Shown here in pieces: positions 1 to 6,341 of a stretch of DNA of 6,341 nt. The notes beneath the pieces were generated by a model. The model was given only the letters and a program-made list of their open reading frames with translations, was not told the DNA's origin and ran no database searches. Every line of letters begins with the position of its first letter. Positions within the stretch are counted from its first letter, which is position 1. The translations under genes and the position numbers were made by a program. The DNA lies in contig JAUWSP010000167.1 of NCBI GenBank assembly GCA_030610025.1, positions 1 to 6,341 of the forward strand. The letters are read 5' to 3'. Source of the stretch: Acidobacteriota bacterium. GTDB taxonomy: Bacteria; Acidobacteriota; Thermoanaerobaculia; Multivoradales; JAHEKO01.

Positions 1-144
1 GGCGCCGCCCTCGACTGTGGGCGCGGCGGGCTCGAGTTGTGCCAGACCGAAGGTGACCAGGAGAACCGCGGCCAGCGCCACCCCAATCAGGAGGGTTCTC
101 TTGCGCTTCTTCTGACGCTTCAAGTCGGCTCGCTGTACGTCCAT
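1..144 (-). CDS. RND efflux transporter periplasmic adaptor (HlyD/MacA-like), N-terminal fragment
   Basis: Partial gene, 48 codons visible; it starts at ATG 144 and runs off the left edge still open. Seen: residues 5-16 are very basic (RADLKRQKKRKR), residues 17-36 form one hydrophobic helix suited to an uncleaved inner-membrane anchor, and LEPAAPTV follows at 37-44. From family knowledge, this order is the typical start of acidobacterial periplasmic adaptor subunits of RND or MacB-type efflux pumps. These adaptors bridge an inner-membrane pump and an outer-membrane channel, and the motif lies just before the first beta/lipoyl segment. The start is supported by GGTGGAG 9 nt upstream. The gene is divergent from the kinase gene at 400. 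The lipoyl and alpha-hairpin domains lie outside the window, so the assignment rests on the N-terminus alone. Another single-span exported protein is possible but less likely. Confidence 0.75.
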   Translation of the reverse strand, partial: MDVQRADLKRQKKRKRTLLIGVALAAVLLVTFGLAQLEPAAPTVEGGA

Positions 145-399
145 CTGTTCGATCTCCACCGGACACTAGAGCATGGCTCGTGCCAACCTTCGACGCAGAT
201 CTAAGCTACTGATATAGAGGGGCTTATGGGATTTTTCGTAAAGGCTCTGAATGTTCGATTATGGGACGAAAAGCCCGATTTCGGAATGCCTGCGAGGGGC
301 ACTGGGAGACAAGGGGCACCCAAGCTGCTTGCACCCCGGTCCGATACAATGCAGTCTGACTTCGATCCAGCCACCTGTTGAGCCCGTGGCGGTCCAACC
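145..399. other. Divergent intergenic region between adaptor and kinase genes
   Basis: This 255-bp stretch must hold the promoters of both divergent genes. Its middle (about 205-265) is clearly more AT-rich than the flanking genes. I see no convincing paired -35/-10. TACAAT at 345-350 on the plus strand resembles a -10 box, but nothing like TTGACA lies 16-18 bp upstream. On the minus strand TATATC (216-211) has TTTACG 20 bp upstream, which is too far. There is an 8-bp direct repeat AGGGGCAC (295-302 and 312-319, 17 bp apart). It is followed by an 11-bp palindrome around a central T, CAAGCTGCTTG (321-331). Together these could be an operator for the kinase gene. No gene is visible in the region. 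Confidence 0.4.
154..160 (-). promoter_or_regulatory. Ribosome binding site of the RND adaptor gene
   Basis: On the minus strand GGTGGAG lies 9 nt before ATG 144, a normal Shine-Dalgarno distance. It fixes the start of the partial adaptor gene. Confidence 0.6.
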
Positions 400-1386
400 A
401 TGATCGGTAAGACGGTCTCCCACTATCGGATCCTCGAGAAGCTCGGGGGTGGTGGGATGGGTGTGGTCTACAAGGCAGAGGACACGACGCTGGGGCGCCT
501 GATTGCGCTCAAGTTCCTGCCACCGGAAGTCGCGGAGAATCCGCAGCTTCTCGAACGCTTCGTACGCGAAGCCAAGGCCGCCGCCGCCCTCAACCATCCT
601 CACATCTGCACGATTCACGAGATCGGCGAGCACGATGGCGCCCCGTTCATCGCCATGGAGCTCCTGGAGGGCCAGACCCTGAGAGCTGCGATCACCGGTG
701 GCCCCATGTCCGAGATCCGGCTGCTGCAGATGGGCCAGGAGGTGGCCGAGGCTCTCGTCGAGGCTCACGCCAAAGGCATCGTGCATCGCGACATCAAGCC
801 GGCCAATTTGTTCGTTACCCGTTTGGGACACGCCAAGATTCTCGATTTCGGACTCGCCAAGTTGGCTCCACAGGCCGGCGGAATGGAAGCGGTCGCAGGC
901 CGTTCGACCGATCCGACCGAGGCCGACCTCACTCGGCCAGGCTCGGCAGTCGGAACCGTGGCCTACATGTCGCCCGAGCAGGCCCTCGGTGAGGAGGTTG
1001 ATGCTCGCAGCGATCTCTTCTCCTTGGGGGCTGTGCTCTACGAAATGGCCACCGCGCGAAAGGCGTTCGACGGGGCTTCGCCTGTGGCGATCTTTGATGC
1101 CATCCTGCACAAGGAGCCGACGGCGGTGGCTCGCATCGTGCCGGAGATCTCGCCCGAAGTCGAGCAGGTCATCGTCCGGTTGCTGCAGAAGGACCGCGAT
1201 CTGCGGTATCAGACAGCCGCCGATCTGGTGGCCGACCTGCGGCGCCTCGAGCAATCGTCGAACTCTGGGCGGTCGGCGACCATCACTGAAACGGCACCAA
1301 CCGCTCCGGCTGAGCCGTCGCCGCCGATGACCGGGAATCAGCATTCGCCGAAGAGTCGTCCGGCGGGTCCTCCGCGGTCGATGTGA
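400..1386 (+). CDS. Hanks-type serine/threonine protein kinase, catalytic half (328 aa)
   Basis: Phosphorylates Ser/Thr residues of unknown target proteins using ATP; cytoplasmic as encoded. All catalytic motifs are present: glycine loop G16-x-G18-x-x-G21, ATP lysine K38, helix-C glutamate E57, H129-R130-D131 with K133 and N136, D149-F150-G151, and GTVAYMSPEQ at 185-194. The activation loop is long (about 152-185) and rich in Thr/Ser, so autophosphorylation is plausible. The catalytic domain spans about 9-285, followed by a Pro/Ser/Thr-rich tail with no TM helix. An in-frame stop at 379-381 makes ATG 400 the first available start; its Shine-Dalgarno is weak. The stop (TGA 1384-1386) overlaps the next gene by 4 bp. 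In acidobacterial homologues the chain continues through the linker into a TM helix and TolB-like/TPR region, here encoded by the next frame. This gene is therefore either a split product or the front half of a frameshifted 961-codon gene. Confidence 0.95.
   Translation: MIGKTVSHYRILEKLGGGGMGVVYKAEDTTLGRLIALKFLPPEVAENPQLLERFVREAKAAAALNHPHICTIHEIGEHDGAPFIAMELLEGQTLRAAITGGPMSEIRLLQMGQEVAEALVEAHAKGIVHRDIKPANLFVTRLGHAKILDFGLAKLAPQAGGMEAVAGRSTDPTEADLTRPGSAVGTVAYMSPEQALGEEVDARSDLFSLGAVLYEMATARKAFDGASPVAIFDAILHKEPTAVARIVPEISPEVEQVIVRLLQKDRDLRYQTAADLVADLRRLEQSSNSGRSATITETAPTAPAEPSPPMTGNQHSPKSRPAGPPRSM
1383..1386 (+). other. GTGA start/stop overlap joining the kinase and sensor frames
   Basis: The kinase stop TGA (1384-1386) and the next gene's GTG start (1383-1385) share bases in GTGA, a classic arrangement for termination-reinitiation coupling. 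No Shine-Dalgarno motif precedes the GTG, so its translation would depend on ribosomes finishing the kinase. The downstream frame is also open without stops from 1314, so one missing base anywhere between 1314 and 1386 would equally explain the break. Confidence 0.65.
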
Positions 1387-3284
1387 TCAACCGCGCCGGG
1401 GCCCGTCACTGGAAGGCAATCGCAGCCGTCATGCTGTTGCTTGGTTTGGGCGCCGCAATTTGGATGTGGAAAGCGACTCGCCAGCCAGCCCTGACCGAGG
1501 AGGATGTCCTGGTCCTGACCGATTTCGTCAACACTACCGGCGATCCGGTCTTCGACAGAACGCTCAAGCAGGCGGTCGAGGTCAAATTGCGTGAGTCTCC
1601 GTTCCTGAATGTCTATCCAGACGCCAAGGTGCGGGAGACCCTCGATCTCATGAAACGCTCGCCTGACGAGCGGATTACCCAGACTGTCGGTCGCGAGATC
1701 TGCCAGCGACGAGGGCTGAAGGCGATGCTGACGGGACAGATCGCTCCGCTTGGCAAGCGATACGTCGTCACTCTCGAAGCGCTGGAGTGTGAGTCGGGCG
1801 AGACGCGGGCGCTCCATCAAGTCGAGGTCGATTCGAAGGAAGACGTCCTCGGAGCGGTAGGCTCCGCCACTTCTCAGATGCGCAGCCAGCTCGGTGAGAG
1901 TCTGGCGTCGATCGACAGATTCGACACTCCGATCGAAGAGGCCACTACGGCGTCGCTCGAGGCTTTGAGAGCCTACAGCCTGGGCCAGGAGCAGGTGGGC
2001 GATGAAGCATCCGTGCCGTTCTTCGAGCGAGCTCTCGAGCTCGACCCTGGCTTTGCTCTGGCCTATGCGCGTCTCGGGGTGGTCTTTCGCAACTTTGGCG
2101 AGTTGGAAAAGGCCGCTGAGTACCAGAGGCGAGCTTACGAGCTGCGCGATCGAGTCAGCGAGCGTGAGCGCTTGTACATTACTTCGCACTACTATGCCTC
2201 GCTGGGAGATCGCGAAAAGGAGAACGAAACCCTCGAACTCATGAAGCAGACCTATCCCAGGGACTGGGTCGCGCCTCACAACATGGCACTGAATTTGATG
2301 AGTTTTGGGGATTTCGACCAGGCGCTGATCAATGCCCAGGAAGCTCTTCGACTGGCGCCTGATCAAGCCTTTGCGAATCACAAGGTCGCGTGGGCCTATC
2401 GTTGCCTGGGACGCCTAGACGAGGCCAAGGTCGTGGGAGAACAGGCTCTCGATCGAGGTCTGGATGTCGTCTATCTTCGAGAGAACCTGGCTCTTATCGC
2501 CGCTGCAGAGGGGGATATGGACTCTCTTCGGGAGCACCTCGACTCTCAGATCGGGACGATTCACGAATCGAGGACGCTCGCACTGGAAGCGGGGCTGGAG
2601 GCTCAGGCGGGAAGAATGGCCCGAGCAAGGGGGTTGATCCAACGGGCTGAACTGAACGCCCTGCAACAGGGCCTCAACGAGGGTGCTGCGAGGTTTCCTG
2701 CGTGGCTGAGTCTGGCAGAGGCCGAGATCGGCGAGACCAAGAGGTCCAGGGCCAGCGCCGAAGAGGCCCTATCGATCGCTCATAGCCGTAGCGCCCTGCC
2801 AGTCGCGACGCTGGCGCTGGTCCGGGTCGGCGATATCGCCGCCGCCATCAACCTCCTCGAAGAACTGGAGGCACGCTTTCCCCAACACACTCTGATTCAG
2901 ACCGTCTGGATCCCATCGATCCGGGCGGCGATGGCTCTGGAGCGGGGTAGGCCAGACGAGGCGCTCAGTTTTCTGGAAACGGCGCGAAACTACGAGAACA
3001 CACTGCAGATCTCGATCTACCTGCGGGGGCTGGCCTATCTGGAAGCCGGTGCTCCACCTGAAGCGGCCGCCGAGTTCCAACGATTGATACGTCTTGCCAG
3101 CGGTGTACCGCCCCTGATCCAACAACCTCTCAGTCGCCTAGGCCTGGCGCGCGCCTACGTGCTCACCGGCAACGAGATCGAGGCACGGAGGGCCTACCAG
3201 ACCTTCTTCGAGGCCTGGCAGGAGGCCGACGAGGACATTCCAATCCTCCTCGAAGCCCGAGTGGAGTACGAGAACCTCCAATAA
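1383..3284 (+). CDS. Membrane-anchored TolB/FlgO-like domain and TPR protein, sensor half of a kinase receptor (633 aa)
   Basis: No catalytic motif is seen; the likely role is sensing or protein binding. Residues 1-11 hold R4, R8 and K11, and 12-29 form one TM helix. By the positive-inside rule the N-terminus is cytoplasmic and the rest external. Residues about 38-172 are a TolB/FlgO-like alpha-beta domain with DFVNTTGDPVFD at 47-58, SPFLNVYP and a CQRRGLKAMLTG segment. From about 198 to the end are helical TPRs, clearest at 213-256, 290-356 and about 525-625, ending in the family tail DIPILLEARVEYENLQ. In acidobacterial relatives this whole region is the C-terminal part of a single Ser/Thr kinase chain, so the partner is surely the kinase encoded just upstream. 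GTG 1383 is chosen because it overlaps the kinase stop and leaves a short basic pre-TM segment; no Shine-Dalgarno is visible. If truly separate, only about 11 residues face the cytoplasm, so signal transfer would need TM-level or kinase-tail contacts. Confidence 0.92.
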   Translation: MINRAGARHWKAIAAVMLLLGLGAAIWMWKATRQPALTEEDVLVLTDFVNTTGDPVFDRTLKQAVEVKLRESPFLNVYPDAKVRETLDLMKRSPDERITQTVGREICQRRGLKAMLTGQIAPLGKRYVVTLEALECESGETRALHQVEVDSKEDVLGAVGSATSQMRSQLGESLASIDRFDTPIEEATTASLEALRAYSLGQEQVGDEASVPFFERALELDPGFALAYARLGVVFRNFGELEKAAEYQRRAYELRDRVSERERLYITSHYYASLGDREKENETLELMKQTYPRDWVAPHNMALNLMSFGDFDQALINAQEALRLAPDQAFANHKVAWAYRCLGRLDEAKVVGEQALDRGLDVVYLRENLALIAAAEGDMDSLREHLDSQIGTIHESRTLALEAGLEAQAGRMARARGLIQRAELNALQQGLNEGAARFPAWLSLAEAEIGETKRSRASAEEALSIAHSRSALPVATLALVRVGDIAAAINLLEELEARFPQHTLIQTVWIPSIRAAMALERGRPDEALSFLETARNYENTLQISIYLRGLAYLEAGAPPEAAAEFQRLIRLASGVPPLIQQPLSRLGLARAYVLTGNEIEARRAYQTFFEAWQEADEDIPILLEARVEYENLQ

Positions 3285-3303
3285 CCAGCTTCTGTGTAGA
3301 GAG

Positions 3304-3331
3304 GGCGGGTCGGGACTGGTTGACACCCGCC
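3304..3331. repeat. Perfect 7-bp inverted repeat overlapping the tRNA promoter -35 box
   Basis: GGCGGGT (3304-3310) and ACCCGCC (3325-3331) are perfect complements separated by 14 bp. The right arm begins at the last base of the -35 hexamer, and the rest of that hexamer lies in the loop. No T-run follows, so it is a poor intrinsic terminator for the upstream gene. It could be a protein site, a read-through RNA hairpin, or chance in GC-rich DNA. Confidence 0.45.
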
Positions 3332-3348
3332 AACACCATCGCTATATT
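3320..3348 (+). promoter_or_regulatory. Sigma70-type promoter of the tRNA-Ala gene
   Basis: TTGACA (3320-3325), a 17-bp spacer and TATATT (3343-3348) give a perfect -35, ideal spacing and a 5/6 -10. Transcription would begin near 3355, about 14 nt before the mature tRNA, which is normal for a tRNA gene. The segment after the -10 is C-rich, as is common for stable-RNA promoters under growth-rate control; that regulation is inference. Confidence 0.85.
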
Positions 3349-3368
3349 CCTCAGTCCTCGCCATTCGT

Positions 3369-3444
<76 letters not shown>

Positions 3445-3563
3445 TGATGAGTCTCACGAGTACAGTTGGGTAGAGATGTGACTGCGGACTTCCGAGGTGC
3501 GCGGTTCGCTATTCTTCTCACCCTCTGCTCACTAACTCGACCAAGCTCCACCGTCTGAGCCGA

Positions 3564-3578
3564 GCTCTGCGAAAGAGC
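3564..3578 (+). terminator. Possible weak terminator after tRNA-Ala
   Basis: GCTCT (3564-3568) and AGAGC (3574-3578) form a 5-bp hairpin with a 5-nt loop, followed by AATTTGTGT. The stem is short and the T-run only three bases, and it lies 120 nt past the tRNA. A second small hairpin (GTGGC 3586-3590 / GCCAC 3598-3602) follows. The region 3445-3640 otherwise shows no gene; the promoter of the next kinase probably lies in it, but I cannot point to a clear one. Confidence 0.22.
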
Positions 3579-3628
3579 AATTTGTGTGGCATCGAGCGCC
3601 ACCTGACATAAGATCGCTGCACTTTGTT

Positions 3629-3634
3629 GGAGAG
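3629..3634 (+). promoter_or_regulatory. Ribosome binding site that sets the start of the second kinase
   Basis: GGAGAG (3629-3634) has its GGAG core 8 nt before GTG 3641, the best Shine-Dalgarno in the leader. It favours GTG 3641 over the more upstream in-frame GTG at 3584, which has no such motif and would add 19 residues outside the kinase fold. Confidence 0.75.
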
Positions 3635-3640
3635 TTGCGG

Positions 3641-5971
<2,331 letters not shown>

Positions 5972-5981
5972 GGATCCAGCC

Positions 5982-6007
5982 GAACCCGCCCCCTCGCGTT
6001 GCGGTTC
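5982..6007. terminator. Possible shared terminator between convergent genes
   Basis: GAACCCGC (5982-5989) and GCGGTTC (6001-6007) pair over 7 bp with one bulged C and an 11-nt loop, in the 34-bp gap between two convergent stop codons. The hairpin could serve both strands, but neither side has a T-run, so any termination would be inefficient or Rho-assisted. Confidence 0.28.
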
Positions 6008-6341
6008 ACTCTGTTGCCGCGGGCTCGGCAGCCTCCTTGGTGGCCGTGAACTTCGATTTGCCCATCGGGCTCTCTCCGGTTCCGGTCATGGCCCCTTCCT
6101 CGACGGTGGCTTCGAGCTCCATCGCCATCTCCTGCTGACCCATCGCGAAGGTGGCCGTGAAGGCCAGCAGCTCGCCGTCGAACTGCACCTCGCTCACGGT
6201 GGCGGTTCCCATGACGAACTCCATCGAGCCGGCGATCTCCTCGTCCTCGAGCAGGAACTCCAGGCTGAACGGCATGAGCCTCCCTTCGGCGTCGACCTCA
6301 CCGTTCCAGGTGCCGAGAAGAAGCGCGAGATCCTCTTCCGA
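6006..6341 (-). CDS. Unrecognised beta-rich protein, C-terminal fragment (111 aa visible)
   Basis: The frame is open from the right edge to TGA at 6008-6006. An internal ATG exists at 6275, but the reading continues upstream of it with coherent sequence (LALLLGTWNGEVDAEGRL), so the true start is probably outside the window. Seen: GTWNGEV, then MPFSLEFLLEDEEIAGSMEF, then alternating hydrophobic strands (GELLAFTATF, MAMELEATV), closing with GTGESPMGKSKFTATK. This strand-turn pattern resembles small beta-barrel modules appended to acidobacterial hydrolases or found in short exported proteins, which measure solute or lipid-like ligands or simply stabilise the host enzyme. I cannot name a family or function. 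The short acidic/Ala-rich tail (KEAAEPAATE) looks disordered. It converges with the second kinase gene, with no sign of a shared transcript. Confidence 0.75.
   Translation of the reverse strand, partial: SEEDLALLLGTWNGEVDAEGRLMPFSLEFLLEDEEIAGSMEFVMGTATVSEVQFDGELLAFTATFAMGQQEMAMELEATVEEGAMTGTGESPMGKSKFTATKEAAEPAATE

Noticed and set aside
259..1344. Long open frame on the minus strand opposite the first kinase
   Set aside because: The plus-strand frame encodes a kinase with all catalytic motifs. The minus frame has no recognisable domain and is the usual shadow of GC-rich codons.
1314..1386. Programmed -1 ribosomal frameshift joining kinase and sensor
   Set aside because: I see no slippery heptamer of the X XXY YYZ type and no A- or T-run in the zone where both frames are open; coupling or a deletion is simpler.
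1338..2381. Long open frame on the minus strand opposite the sensor gene
   Set aside because: It lies opposite clear TM, TolB-like and TPR coding sequence and yields low-complexity Arg/Leu/Gln-rich protein without family features.
3584..3640. Start of the second kinase at GTG 3584
   Set aside because: No Shine-Dalgarno there and the 19 extra residues match nothing; GTG 3641 has GGAGAG at proper distance and opens with the family N-terminus.
6273..6275. ATG 6275 as the start of the minus-strand gene at the right edge
   Set aside because: The frame continues upstream to the edge with a coherent GTWNGEV strand; the ATG lies inside the domain. GGGAGG does lie 3 nt before it, but that is too close for a good site.

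Overview
The window (6341 bp, GC-rich) looks like chromosomal DNA of an Acidobacteriota-type bacterium, most like the Thermoanaerobaculia or Holophagae. The evidence is the protein families: Hanks-type Ser/Thr kinases built as kinase + TolB/FlgO-like domain + TPR array, and an RND-efflux adaptor whose N-terminus carries the LEPAAPTV motif familiar from that phylum. The lineage is inferred from family resemblance, not from a phylogenetic marker.

Layout. At the left edge (1-144, minus strand) is the 5' end of a HlyD/MacA-like RND adaptor. It is divergently transcribed across 255 bp from a Ser/Thr kinase gene (400-1386, plus). The kinase gene overlaps by 4 bp (GTGA, 1383-1386) a gene for a membrane-anchored TolB-like/TPR protein (1383-3284, plus). 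Next comes a complete tRNA-Ala(GGC) gene (3369-3444, plus) with a near-consensus sigma70 promoter (TTGACA-17-TATATT). A second Ser/Thr kinase follows (3641-5971, plus) in which kinase, TolB-like domain and TPRs are fused in one chain. At the right edge, convergent to it, is the 3' end of an unrecognised beta-rich protein gene (6006-6341, minus).

How the genes relate. Both kinases have complete catalytic motifs and should be active. The two kinase modules share a plan but belong to different subfamilies. In the first, homologues are normally single transmembrane polypeptides with a cytoplasmic kinase, one TM helix and an external TolB-like/TPR region. Here that polypeptide is cut in the linker just before the TM helix into two overlapping reading frames. 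The second has no TM helix and should be cytoplasmic. No phosphorylation substrate is evident. The adjacent efflux adaptor is a possible co-regulated neighbour only by position.

The strongest point for follow-up is the split kinase/sensor pair. It could be a true gene fission with translational coupling, or a one-base deletion (biological or sequencing) in a 961-codon gene. The rest of the window looks like ordinary genome content for such an organism. I found no CRISPR array, mobile element or prophage gene.
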